Below the pieces are notes generated by a model. It saw only the letters and a list, made by a program, of their open reading frames with translations, was not told the DNA's origin and did no database searches. A program made the position numbers and the translations under genes. A stretch of DNA of 64,000 nt, taken from the NCBI GenBank assembly GCA_013115145.1, contig JAAPAO010000017.1, positions 1 through 64,000 of the forward strand, read 5' to 3'. Source of the stretch: Perkinsus chesapeaki (Eukaryota > Perkinsozoa > Perkinsida > Perkinsidae). Below are positions 25,363-36,523 of the stretch, one piece after another (position 1 is the stretch's first letter; each line of letters begins with the position of its first letter).

Positions 25363-28172
25363 TTACCTGCCACCGACCGCCATTGGGATCTTCTCGAGCT
25401 AAGGTGAGTGGATTGGTGCAATGGGCTTTGAGGAACCTGATCATCAATTGCTCATTATACTTAAAAGTACACCAGCTTACTCAGTCATAACAGGAACAGT
25501 GCGTTGCTGACGGAACTCTACTGGTGAGTCCTTCTTGCCTGCGAATGGGAAGTAGAACACATCTCCTGGAGACCACTAGGCTTACCAGCAGGATATAGCA
25601 AAATCGTGGGGAAGCCGGTGATCTGGACGGGGACCTCGTTCTGTGTGGCATCGACCTTTACAATTCGCAATCTGACCAAGGTGGATAGAAGCTCCTCGAC
25701 GACCTCAACTCAAGCAAAGCCTACGTGTTCCTTAATGGCTTTAAGGTCTCGCCAAGGGAGGTGTACACAGGCTCGAACTTACGGCAATGGCCACACCAAG
25801 GGGCATAGAAATCAACAAGGACATCTTGGGGAGAATCAATCACGATATCTTGGAAGTTGCTACCGACGACCTGACCAACTTACTGGTAACAATGAATACA
25901 ATGGAGTTATAGTACCTGTACAACTGGCTCGTTACCATAGTAGATTGGTATTGGCTCCGAACGCTTATAGGCCTTCAGCATGCCACGGGTGTATTGATGG
26001 GCAAATGATCTGTAGTGATCGGGGGAGGTAACTGAGAGAGGCTACAGATGCATTATAGGAGTAAAGTATGATTTAAAGCACAGTGACAAGCACGCGTATG
26101 GATCCAAGTTTACTATGTATTTCGAATGCAAGACCAGTTGGCTAAGGCGCGTGGCGTGTGGGTTTTCTACAATGTAAATAGTGTCTTGAGAATTCACTGG
26201 ACTGTCCGAGCTGGCAGTATCAATGCCATTATATATGATCAAGAGGAGAAGGTTTATAACGTCCCATTACCTGGAGGGCACTCTCTAGCGCCATAGCCTC
26301 CATCAATCCTATACTTCCTGGCCTTAACATCCATATACTCACGATGCTGATGACCGTGAGTTGATCGATACACCAGACGAGTGAGGGGAAACTCCGAAGG
26401 GTCCAACTAAGAGACCATGCTGTCGCCCTGACCAAGTAGGGATATGCCAACTACTTACAGTATCAAGCGCCAGCTCGTGGAAGAGTTGCTTCTGGACTGG
26501 TTCATTCTTGTCGCTGGCCAGCGCGAATACGACAGAGCCTGAGGAACGGTATCCACTTTGGAAGTTGTTAACCTGTAATACCTCGCAGGGTTGTACTCGC
26601 TTCCCTAAGTGCTGCCTCAGCCTTCTTACCAGCGTCAGACTCAGGGTCACGGAACAGGAAGATAGTAGGCATTCCGCTGGAGAACACCTACAGCCACGCA
26701 CGTTCGATCCCCACCCCGTCCATTTTTACCTGGTCAGCCGTCTCTGCTGTGAATTCGGTAACCATCGGCACTCGGCGAGACATGATGAACTGGTCAACCT
26801 GCCCAGCCATCACCCACAAGTCGCCCGGAATATCTTTACCTTGTGATAGTCCCCCATGTCACCGTCGTAAATGGCGGCCTTCTCATCGTGCTGGTAGAGC
26901 ATCACCAGAGTCGGGAACCGAGTAGGAGTATCCTGGATTTTCCTATTACAACCATTCCATGCCACCGGTGTTGGAATAACATTTGTTGTTACCCTAACTT
27001 CACCAGATATCTCGCCATTTCCCGGGAGTCCGTGCCGAAGGTTACAGCGAAGGACACATCGTCGAAGTGACGGGAGGTCTTCTTGAACCTGAAAGGGGAA
27101 GGGTAAGCCAGGAACAGCAAGTATCACATGACGTAGGTGACTACAATTGATATACGGGAATGCTGCGATAGATGAGGTATCGGGAACGAAATAGACAGCG
27201 TTGCGATGAGGAAAGGAAATTTCCGGGGAAACTATGGATGATTTTGATGGATACCAAAGAGGAAGTTCAAGCCTCATCTGAGGATGAGCGACAAGTATTC
27301 CAACACTAGGAAGAAAGGTGAGCGCTCATTGCAACATGGCGTTTGATCCAGACCTGAATCTCAGCAGCCTCTCAGCTATAGTCGGAGATCTTTGGACCTA
27401 TTCTCACACTACATCTCAGAGTCTCGTTCAGACAGGAATAGACCAATAACCGCCAGAGGGTTCTCGTCCAAGAACAGGTCCATCTGCTCAGTATTAGTGA
27501 TGACCTGGTCTCTATTAGTCCGTAGATTTATCCAGTTAACCACATTAGCCCATCTGAGATACCAATAAGTGCCCCATAACTCTGCCTCCATACGAGGACC
27601 TACGTCTTCTGTTCCTGCATCGGAAACTCAAAGGCTTCGTCGTCTATGAACAGCTTGATCGTTGGATTAACAACAATCTCGTGCTTTGCTCTTACCTAGC
27701 ATCATCGAATACTAATTTCAGAACCCGATGATCCCCATCTCGAGCAGTATTACCCCTGGATACTTGGAAGCATCAATCTCACCAACTGGTATCGGTGGGT
27801 TGCTCAATGCTAGTTTCTCAGCGACAACTTCCCACATAGGTATCGCCTAGTCACTAGGGCTACAAGGACAGAGTGTGAGGTGTGGCCTACTTGCTGGGAG
27901 TAAGGGCTCCATTGGGCATAGAACAGGACGGCACTTATCGACTCAGTGACTAGTAGCTCATCTAGGGTCGTTTCGTCCAGCTCTATTACTTCACCCAGCC
28001 TTTTCTGCCAAGATTCTCATGAGGTCAGCAGCACTATGCTCGTATCCTTTACCTCCTTAGTCTTGCCTCCGAACCATGGTATGTTCCAGGCATCAGCACC
28101 ATCGGCTGCCAGCACTAGTAGCAGAAATGTTGCTAGGAGCTGCGCTACCACTGATACTGGTCGAGCGAGCAT
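25363..28172 (-). CDS. Protein disulfide isomerase, first active site degenerate
   Basis: ER oxidoreductase-type protein. ATG 28172 begins a signal peptide ([20 protein letters not shown] then AADGADAW). The first thioredoxin-like domain reads [14 protein letters not shown], then [20 protein letters not shown] then ASKYPG, so the usual CxxC is replaced by SPYS. The middle region, spread over several exons, contains [20 protein letters not shown] and [20 protein letters not shown], consistent with b/b' domains. The last domain is canonical: [20 protein letters not shown] then [20 protein letters not shown], then [20 protein letters not shown] then YPAGKP. The end ([11 protein letters not shown]) is a best guess and no KDEL-like signal was seen. 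The intron at 26688-26729 carries a tRNA T-arm-like core. Central exon joins are uncertain. Confidence 0.85.
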
Positions 28173-28410
28173 TGCCTTCAAACAGCTTGCAAAGGTCCAC
28201 CACTGCATTCCCCCTAGGACTATGAACTCCACAAATGATTGTATTCGGAAGTGAACTTATCAGAGACGAAACTGTTGTCGTGATAAAGGGGCAGTAACTG
28301 CAGCAACAGGAATGTTACGAGGAGACCCTTCCCTTAAGGAAATCACTTCTCCCTTTACTTCTTAGCCTCGGCCTGACACCAATACGTCAACAGTTGCCTA
28401 CTAAGGCCTG

Positions 28411-30379
28411 CTAATACACCACTACCTTCTTTCCCTCATCGGGATTCTTAGGGACGGGCTTGACATAAGGCAGGAACTCCATGCCGTGCATGAAAGGCAC
28501 CTATAGGGCAGCAGCAGGAGTAATGCCCAGAAGGCAGCATGGAGATATTACCAAAACCCTAGGAACACGGACACCATCCTCCTCCTGATAGTTCTCAACA
28601 ATGCAGCACATGGCTCTCTCGGTAGCACAGAGAGTGGAGTTCAGCATGTGGACCTGAATGAGGGCGACTTACTTCCAACCCGGATAGGCCATGAACGTAC
28701 GTATCGCTTCTCACGCTCGCCTTGCTTCACATGACCGCAACGAGTCTCCATAGCACGGGACTGGTAGTCAGTGCAGTTAGAACAAGAGACAAGCTCCTTG
28801 TACATGTTGTAACCGGGGAACCAGGCCTCGAGATCGTATCTATATAGAGGGGTGAATCGAGGCCAGTCTACATTAGGGTACTACTTCTTAGCAGCAGCAT
28901 CATTAAGGGCACCAGAGACGATCTTAACAACTCTGTAAGGAAGATCAAGGGACTGGTAAAACTCCTCAGCGACGTCTGAATACCACACGATTTCGATACC
29001 GACCAGCGGCGCCGAGACCTACCGAGCATGTGCTCGTGCATGGCAACACTCTCCTCAGGGGTGGTGATGCAGAACTGCTCCAACTTCTCAAACTGATGGA
29101 TACGGTAAAGACCCCAGGTCTCCTTGCCATGAGAGCCGGCCTCCTTACGGAAACAAGTGGAGATACTGAAAGACGGCGGAGCGAAGTGAGTCATGATTAT
29201 CGGTTTTAGACTAGTACCCAGCATATCGGAGAGGAAGGGAATCCTCGTCAATCCACTCCTTACGGTGATAGGCGGAGATGGGCTGCTCCGAGGTGGCAAT
29301 GAGATAGTACTCACCATCATTCTCCTTGAGGCCCTTCTCTTCCTTCTTCTGTTGGGAGTTCTCACTCACCTGATACAATAGGTTTCCGATGTATTTGCTA
29401 CGAGGCAGCATTACCTTATAAAGCTGCTCATCGAAGTCACCGAGCTCAGCGGTCTCAGCCATGATATCCTTCTTCATAAAGAAGGGAGGCTGGAGAGCAG
29501 TGTAACCCCTGATTTGGTGGAAATATGGTATAATTAGCTTCTCTACATCCCCTTACTTCTTAACAAGTACGCTCATACCATAGTTGATAAGAGCCATATT
29601 GAGGAGGACACCGACGCCACGAAGGAAGTATCCACGATGGCCGACGATATTGATGCCTCGCTCCTGGTCCATAGCACCAAGCATGTACATGATCTGGTGA
29701 TGGTAGAGGTGACCAGGAGTCTTGCCATCAACAAAGATTTTCCTGAGGTTGATAGGATGACCTCCGTGTTGGAAGGTTATTATTTAACTACCTGGGCTCG
29801 CCCCACATCTTGTAGACTTCGTTGTTGTCCTCATCATTGCTAACTGGGACATCAGGGAGGATAATGTTACCGATGGAATGGACGGCCTAATAGAGACAAA
29901 CTGAAGGATACTCCAGAGAAGGGAAAGTATTACCGAATCACGGTCCTTAGCTACTTCGGCAACGAGCTTCTCCTGCTCCTGGATCTTCTTCTCACCCTCG
30001 GCCTTACGGGCGAGCTCCTCAGTGCAAGGATCTTGACCCTTAGAAGCCTTCTTCTTTTGAGTAATCTCCTTTTGAATCTACAGGGATGGAGTAAACTTGA
30101 GCTAGTTTGCATCTTGCACCGTGCAAGTTGCACGCTTAACCTCTAGATGCCCTCATTACCTTTCCTAGCTCCTCACGAAGCTTGTCCAATGTGAACATAT
30201 CCTTCCGCCATTGTTGATCTAGATCTACTGCAGTGCCGACAGTATCAGTGGCACGGTACCTGGCCATAATCATTGATGACCTTCAAGATTTAGTAGCATT
30301 ACCTCTTTTGCTCAGAGGCTCTAACAGCCTCCGGATCACCGCCTTTCTCGGCACGAAGCTTATTGATATCAATCGGCAT
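28411..30379 (-). CDS. Seryl-tRNA synthetase, cytosolic type
   Basis: Class II synthetase charging tRNA-Ser. It starts at 30379 with [20 protein letters not shown], the eukaryotic SerRS opening. The N-terminal tRNA-binding coiled coil follows ([49 protein letters not shown]). The catalytic core includes [60 protein letters not shown] then QFEKLEQF (motif 2), [20 protein letters not shown] then CTDYQ, and [20 protein letters not shown] (motif 3). A short tail, [19 protein letters not shown], ends at 28411. Introns are about 45-70 nt. Identity is secure. Confidence 0.95.
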
Positions 30380-31278
30380 GAGAGCTAGTAAGGAAGGGAA
30401 CTGCTTAAATTTAATTACACTCCAGCAGGCTAATGGCTACAACACGCCTGAATGCCGACCTAAAGATACGCTTCATGTTGACTAGAATTGATTCCCTTAT
30501 CGACCTACGAGTCACACCCGGTAATGCCGTACTTTTATACATATTATGTGTCGTATTATGTACAAGCAAGCTCCATAAACGACGTTAGCTAAAGCCCCGG
30601 CTTCCCAAAACTGCAAAACATGAATCGCTCCGCTCCGCTAATAGCTCTCGCGCACGCCCCAGCGCATACTCTCGTGCGTGTTGTGGGGATTATGGAACCT
30701 GTTGAGGACGTACTGGAGCGTCTAGAGCAGCTTATTGAAGTAGTAGCCTTGAGCTTGTGTGGAGGTGTTGTAATAGTGCAGGCTGTAGGAGCATCTCGAG
30801 AGAAATCCAAGGATAGCCGGGCCCAGTGGCGCTGGCGATGATATGGAGTTTCGTGACGCAGTGAGGGAGAACTTTGGTATAATGTATGAAAAGGGCAAAC
30901 CACAATGGTAGGAATGGCTCCCGAGACTGTTGTGGATAGATAAGTCCTGGAACTCCAGATCGATAATAGAAATTCATCAACGTTAATAACGTTACGTTAT
31001 GAGTCCAGTTTCATTAGGGTGGTGACCAAGAAATGTGTGTTTTAATAGCGTCACAAGCATCGGCCCACAGCATATCCCGACGACACATGATATTTTCTTG
31101 GAACATTGTTTACTATAATAGCAGATCTAGCTGATCTTCCTCAACGTCAGGCTAAGTCTTGGCTCCCTCGGTCGGGAATTTATCAAACATCCAAAGCAGG
31201 ACCGCTTGTAGGGGCAAAGATCGTAACGTGCACTCAAAATCGTTCAAAACGGTGAATTTGCGTTGGGGTAGATGGGAA
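30380..31278. other. Intergenic region
   Basis: Separates SerRS (-) from coiled-coil protein 1 (+). Apart from one weak plus-strand ORF listed separately, nothing is supported. Confidence 0.4.
30620..30841 (+). CDS. Hypothetical small protein
   Basis: A 73-codon ORF from ATG 30620 containing an amphipathic helix (EPVEDVLERLEQLIEVVALS). No family is recognised. The neighbouring frame downstream (DDMEFRDAVRENFGIMYEKG) looks protein-like and could be an additional exon. It may equally be chance, because antisense frames are open too. Confidence 0.25.
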   Translation: MNRSAPLIALAHAPAHTLVRVVGIMEPVEDVLERLEQLIEVVALSLCGGVVIVQAVGASREKSKDSRAQWRWR

Positions 31279-32490
31279 ATGAACAAGTCGATCCTGGGGG
31301 GAGCGCCAGAAAAAAATTATCGGCATGCTTTTAGGATTTATCGCCTACCCGGTGGAGGCAAAAAAACAAAGAGCTGCCTCAAGAAGGGTGTGCTCGACAC
31401 CTTGAGAGATGTCTGCAAGGAGAAGGTCGCCCTACTAGGGATTCATAAACAGGATGCCCGCGTAGGACTATGGGGTGGCATTGTGAGGATGCAGCCTGCC
31501 AGTCTATGAAAAGGAAGCTGGATGAAGGCTCCTCAACCACGGCTGAATCAGACCTCAGCAAATCTTGGATGGAAACTGCTAAATTGAGACGGGAAGTGCA
31601 CGCGCTGAAGCGGGAGAATGCAGGTGCGCTAAGCAGAAAGGGCTGAGTTCCTGGGAGATAACAGTGACAGATCTACGATGGATGAACAACGACTTTGCCA
31701 AACGAATAAAGAAGATGGAGATGGAGAACAGTAATTCTCAACAATGTCATGGTGTGTGTGACATAGCAATCTTAGCGGCGGCACTGGATCGGGCGGTAAG
31801 GTCAGAATGCACACTTCAAGACTATATGGAAGATAATGGCATCGTGGACCCGGCCGAGCTGGATATTTTGAATGTAGCCATAGAAGCTAGTAATACACCA
31901 TTAATCATCTTATTAGGATGAAATTGAAAATCTGCACGATGAGATAGGGAAAGCCCTTTTCGCTCTGGATGATAGGAATGAGGCAAGATGGCTGATGGAA
32001 GTTAGGATGCTCCTGAGGCTTCCTTTAGGAATATAAGCAACTATCTGATGAGATGTGTAAGCTGCGGGAAGAAGTCCGGGGTAGTACTCAATCATTGCGC
32101 TTGGTGGTGTATTGCAGCTGTTAGGTTTGAAGGGGAAGCTTTCAAAGGCGAATGAGGAATTAGAGCAGTTGAAGACAGGGAACGGTAGTATTCAGCGGGG
32201 TGGGGTGGGGACCAGCGGGGGTATCGACGATACAGAAATATGTCATGTCGGGCCTTATTGAAGATCCTGTTTTGCTGACTGTGGAGTGTTGTTCTTCAGA
32301 GGGCATGTCGGCTCTCAAACGGCGGGATCTAGAAAGGCTGGGCAGGCTACTGGATGGGGCTAAGCAGTATGTCATGGATGGAATGTCAGTGACGGAGGTA
32401 TGTTATTCTGGCGCAGTGCTGGTGTAAGATACGATATAGGTTAAGGAGGAGCCAACCGACGACATTGTTGATGCTCAACTGGCGTCATAG
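31279..32490 (+). CDS. Coiled-coil protein 1
   Basis: Unrecognised protein made of charged helical segments joined across short introns: SKSWMETAKLRREVHALKRE, LRWMNNDFAKRIKKMEMENS, DEIENLHDEIGKALFALDDR, QLSDEMCKLREEVRGSTQSL and LKGKLSKANEELEQLKTGNG. A more globular C-terminal segment follows (VSTIQKYVMSGLIEDPVLLT, DLERLGRLLDGAKQYVMDGM). The final exon reads TEVKEEPTDDIVDAQLAS; VKEEP fits a sumoylation consensus (inference). The start is uncertain: ATG 31279 gives MNKSILGGAPEKNYRHAF, but another ATG lies 7 nt upstream in a different frame. It resembles coiled-coil protein 2 downstream only in composition. Confidence 0.55.
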
Positions 32491-32876
32491 ATTAATAAAG
32501 ACTGATGGAATGCAGATTAATCGAATTCACTGAGTTTGATTATATAGCTTTGTAGAGGTTGTTAAGTAATTCGTATGGCTATATTGCTGTGTTTCTTTCT
32601 ATTATTCTACCTGTTATTTTCCAGTAGCTTCAATACCCGGTGCCAACTTACTGTTGTGTCGGCCGAGACCTACTACTGCTTCGCATTCCTTTCATTGAAG
32701 AGATTAGGGAGATGCGAGGGCAGGTCATCGGCTAAGACGTTACATCTTTAAAAGAAAATTTTTCGCCTGAGCATCACCGCAATCTACCTGTGGACAAATC
32801 TTTTTGTCAAGTGCTGCTCGTAAATCGACATCAACAGTGTGTCAGCAGTTGAACACGTCATCCACTTGTGTATTGT
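32491..32876. other. Intergenic region
   Basis: 386 nt between two plus-strand coiled-coil genes. No feature was recognised. Confidence 0.4.
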
Positions 32877-34142
32877 ATGGAAGCTTCAGAAGATCCTGAG
32901 AAACGTTTGGAGAAGCTAATTGAAGTGATAGTTCCGTTGTGATTGCTATGATGGAGCTGTACTTCAGGAACACCTTACCAAGGGCAGTAGTTGGCGGCGA
33001 TTTCGTGAAGCGATTGAATCGGAGTTTGGTAGTGAGCATAATGTGTACGGTTTTTCTTGGTGGGCCACGTCCGTCAGTTTGTATTTTCCACCTGCCAGTC
33101 GTTGTAGGTTTCTCAGGCGTCCCGGCGGCTCAAGAGTTTCGAGATCTTGCTCGACCGAAGGAGTGTTATCAGCCTTAAGAAGTCTTCTGGAGTTAATGTT
33201 TGATTCGAGTCGCCACAACAAGGTATAATCGACTTATCGGATAGTCACAATATCATTTGATTTAGAAGAGACAAGCTCCGTCAACAAGCGCCACAGCGGC
33301 GGTGGATTCGGCCAATCCACCAAAGCGCATGCGTGTGGGAACTTTGAAAGAAAAAGTTACTAGCTTGTCATCGGATGTTGCTGGTGAGGTGTCATTTTTG
33401 CCCGATTCCACGAGGGACATTAGGCCCTCATATAGGTTTGAAAGAACTGGCCGACGAGATTGTACAGCAAGTGGGTGCTTTTGAAGCGGAGGAGAGTAAA
33501 GTGAAAGCTGAGAGGGATAGGCTCAGGATTGAGAACGACAAATTGAATGACGTGGAAGTTTCGCGACAGAACCTTCTCGAGGCGAATGGAGAGCTTAGTG
33601 CTGCAAATCAACGGCTTCGAGCTGAGGTTAATTCGCTCATTGCGGGGATGAACGAGCTGGCAGCTGAGAGGAAACAGCTGGTAGCTGATAATGAAAAGTT
33701 TAAAGCAAGGCAGGTTGGAAACGATGATCTCAAAGCTGAGAACGGCAAGCTAAATACTAGGAATGGTGAGCTACAAGCTGAGAACGGCAAGCTGAATACT
33801 AGAAATGGTGAGCTACAAGCTGAGAACGATAAACTAAGGGGCGTAAAGTGTGAGTTTGGAACGAAGGAAGATGAAATCCGAGCCATGGGAGAACAACTCA
33901 GAGTTGAGATAAATGACCTCGTCGCTGAAAGGGATGAATTCCGAGTTGAGAAGGAAGAGTTTAGGGCCGAAAAAGATGATTTCAGAAAGGAGAAAGAAGA
34001 GTTTAGGACTGAGAGGGATAGGCAGCGGGGAGAGAAGGACAGATTAAGAGTCGAGAAAGACAGGTTTAGAATCCTGAAGGAAGAGCTTACAGCTATCGAG
34101 GTCAAGCGGACGTCTGCGAAGGCTGAGGTTGTCGTGTTATGA
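32877..34142 (+). CDS. Coiled-coil protein 2
   Basis: Unrecognised, dominated by one long coiled coil. ATG 32877 gives MEASEDPEKRLEKLIE, joined to EHLTKGSSWRRFREAIESEF and, after a basic segment, SANPPKRMRVGTLKEKVTSL. A 41-nt intron (about 33387-33427) leads into the coil LKELADEIVQQVGAFEAEES, which is continuous to the stop. A 14-residue unit (LKAENGKLNTRNGE) is repeated two to three times at about 33730-33835, and the last part is extremely Glu/Lys/Arg-rich (RVEKEEFRAEKDDFRKEKEE). The joins in the first 400 nt are not certain. Likely structural or scaffold; no targeting signal visible. Confidence 0.6.
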
Positions 34143-34270
34143 GTTCATATTTTCCATTGGATCGGCTTGAGCTCGTCCACTAAGTTTAATTTCTATTTGT
34201 CCTCGTTTCATTGTGTAACAGTCAATTAGATCTGTCTCCTCAAATCTGAGTGGTTGGAATATCCGCTGGA

Positions 34271-34670
34271 ATGACAGCAACTGTGTCGGACAGCCTCGGC
34301 TGTAGTAATGCCAGAGAGAATCTTGCCGACATCAAGATGGAAGATATAGATTTTGAGGTTCGTGTTTGTCCATCATAGTTCCAGATACAGTGGTATAAGT
34401 TAGGCAGTGGAGGAGTGCAGGTCGGCGGCAAAGCTGGCTCGATACATAACCCTGCTGGAGGCGGATGGAGGGTACTTCAAGGAACTGCTGAACAAAGCTA
34501 AGGAAAAGCTGATGAAAATTGATAGGAAGGCTCATTATAAGTATGCTATTATAATAGTACTTAGTAGTATCACCTGCTGTATTATAGGAAGGCGTATTAT
34601 AAGTATGCTATTATTGTTACTCACTATGTTCATTATAAAACGGTTTATACTCTTTGCCGATACTACCTAG
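34271..34670 (+). CDS. Small tail-anchored-type membrane protein
   Basis: Two exons, 34271-34359 and about 34406-34670, give about 117 residues: MTATVSDSLGCSNARENLAD, then an amphipathic helix AVEECRSAAKLARYITLLEA and a basic segment (KAKEKLMKIDRKAHYKY), then hydrophobic stretches IIIVLSSITCCIIG and IISMLLLLLTMFIIKRFILF near the C-terminus. This is a tail-anchor or hairpin-anchor profile. A 31-nt DNA segment is duplicated inside the membrane region (34522-34552 and 34584-34614). Family unknown. Confidence 0.5.
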
Positions 34671-34771
34671 GGATGACTTCATAAACGTCAAAAGTATTCG
34701 ACAAGGCTTTATATAGGTTATTAAACTCATATCAGATAATACTGTAGTTCACTTACGAGCATAAGCATAGG

Positions 34772-36523
34772 ATGGATTATGAAGCCTGTTGTTCGCTAGA
34801 AATGCTTTCACCGAAGCCTTCATCGATGTATTCAGAAAGAATTAGCGGGAGCTTCCATGACTTCACAACAATGATCGTCGTCAGACTCTATCCCAATTCC
34901 GTAAAGGCATCACCAGAGGAAATTACTTCGGCAAACTCAACGGTGTTGGCATGGGAGCAAGAGCTGAAGTCGGTTGATAAGGAGGCCAAACATAGGGCCT
35001 CGGAAGGTAAGGTAGCTTCCAGTGACTAGATGGTGAAGGTCGCTGTGCTTAGCGTCGACGGCTTTGAAACGAACGTGCCCAATCAGAGAAGTCCTGATGC
35101 AAAATAGGCTTGAGGAGGCCGATGGTAGCGTATCCGGTGAAGAGGCAGCGAAGAGGAAGTCTGAAAACCCCTATGCACGGGACATGACCGCTATGAAGGA
35201 TTATTACACAGCATGGGACAGGTGGGCTCGAGGCTGGGGAGACCGAAGTGGACGATACTGTCAGGTTCGATGTGGAGGCAGCATGTGATGCAGTCGAGGA
35301 GAGTAAAACTGAGAACGGAAAACTCGAAAAGTTAGTTGGATTATATTTATCGGAGAATTTACCTCATTGATGATGCAGAGTTGATGCGGCAGAAGTGACT
35401 TATGAACAAGATTGGTCTGCTGAGCGGGTAGCTGGCATGTCGAGCGCGGAGAGAGCTGCGGTGTGCGAGTCTGAGAAGATAAAGGGCAACGAATGCTTCA
35501 CGTCGGGGGACCTAACCGAGGCTGAAGTATTTGCGCTTGTCGGAAATGCCGTGGGGCAGTAACCTGCTCACAGTTACACTACTCGACAGCAATTCGTCTG
35601 TGCCCCGACATATCTGTGGTGTGGTCCAATCGAGCTCTTGTCCGGCTTAAGCTTCGCCGACCTAAGGATGCCTTGGAGGATGCCCAGCGAGCAATTGCCC
35701 TAGATAGGAAAAACGTGAAGGTGCGGCAAACCACTTGGGAGTTCCGACTGAAGCGATTGGGTTATCAATTTTTGTCCATTTCAGGCATTCCATAGAAGAG
35801 GCAAGGCTCGAACAGAATTAGGCTACCTTGATGACGCAGTAAAGGACTTTCAGATAGCTTTGAAGTATGATGATGATTGAATGTTTTACAGTCTAGGAGG
35901 CGCTTTCATGGTGTAGATGGTGACTCAACGCGGGTGTACTTGTTTGGCCCTTGGGTTAGCTTCTTCATGTTTAGATTGCTGACTGAAAGTGGAGCTGAGG
36001 AAGGTATGATTGCTAAAGTTAATGCGGATCTCGCCACTACTCGTCGGAAGCTGATGGCAGAGCAGCGTGAGAAGACCGAAGAAGAGAATGAGGAGAAAAA
36101 TGAACCTAAAATACAGGAGATATTCGATGAGCCTCCCGTGAAGTGAGTCAAGACGGTAACAACAATTGTTAGCCTTCTTGGAGAGATCCGTCCAGAATCG
36201 GATAGAGCCTCAACGAACGTTGTCTTCAGCTCCTGTGAAGAAGATAGGACTGCGAACTTCAAGCGTATAGCTGTCGACCTTGACGATGAGGAATCCGATG
36301 TCGAAGAGCGCACGGTGAGACAACGCTGCCGTTTGGACGTTCTCCGTATGGCGGGTTGGTGGGCAGCGAGCCTTACTTCAAGTGCGGTACTTCCATGACT
36401 TGCTCGTTGTCCTGAGCACCGTGAAACGGCAATGACCTTGACTTTTAGGCGCAAGGCAACAGCACCGTCTCGAGTAGATGGAAGAAAATCGAAGTTTTAG
36501 ACGATTCTTCCGATGAGGACTAA
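34772..36523 (+). CDS. TPR co-chaperone-like protein (RPAP3/SPAG1 type)
   Basis: Probable HSP90/HSP70 co-chaperone with one TPR block, similar in order to RPAP3/SPAG1. N-terminal exons (EISGSFHDFT-like segment, then ENPYARDMTAMKDYYTAWDR joined to FDVEAACDAVEE) match the DYxxWDKFDV-type motif before the TPR in that family. The TPR reads SEKIKGNECFTSGDLTEAE, HYSTAIRLCPDISVVWSNRA, LKLRRPKDALEDAQRAIALD and KAFHRRGKARTELGYLDDAV then KDFQIALKYD; Lys/Asn/Arg positions of a carboxylate clamp (KxxGN, SNRA, KAFHRRGKA) are visible. A charged helix (TTRRKLMAEQREKTEEENEE) and an acidic end (LDDSSDED) follow. Some 3' joins (36150-36480) are tentative. In animals this family works with R2TP to assemble polymerases and dyneins. 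Confidence 0.72.

Noticed and set aside
33608-34105. Minus-strand Ser/Phe-rich ORF of 165 codons
   Set aside because: Antisense of the Glu/Lys-rich coiled coil; no domain.
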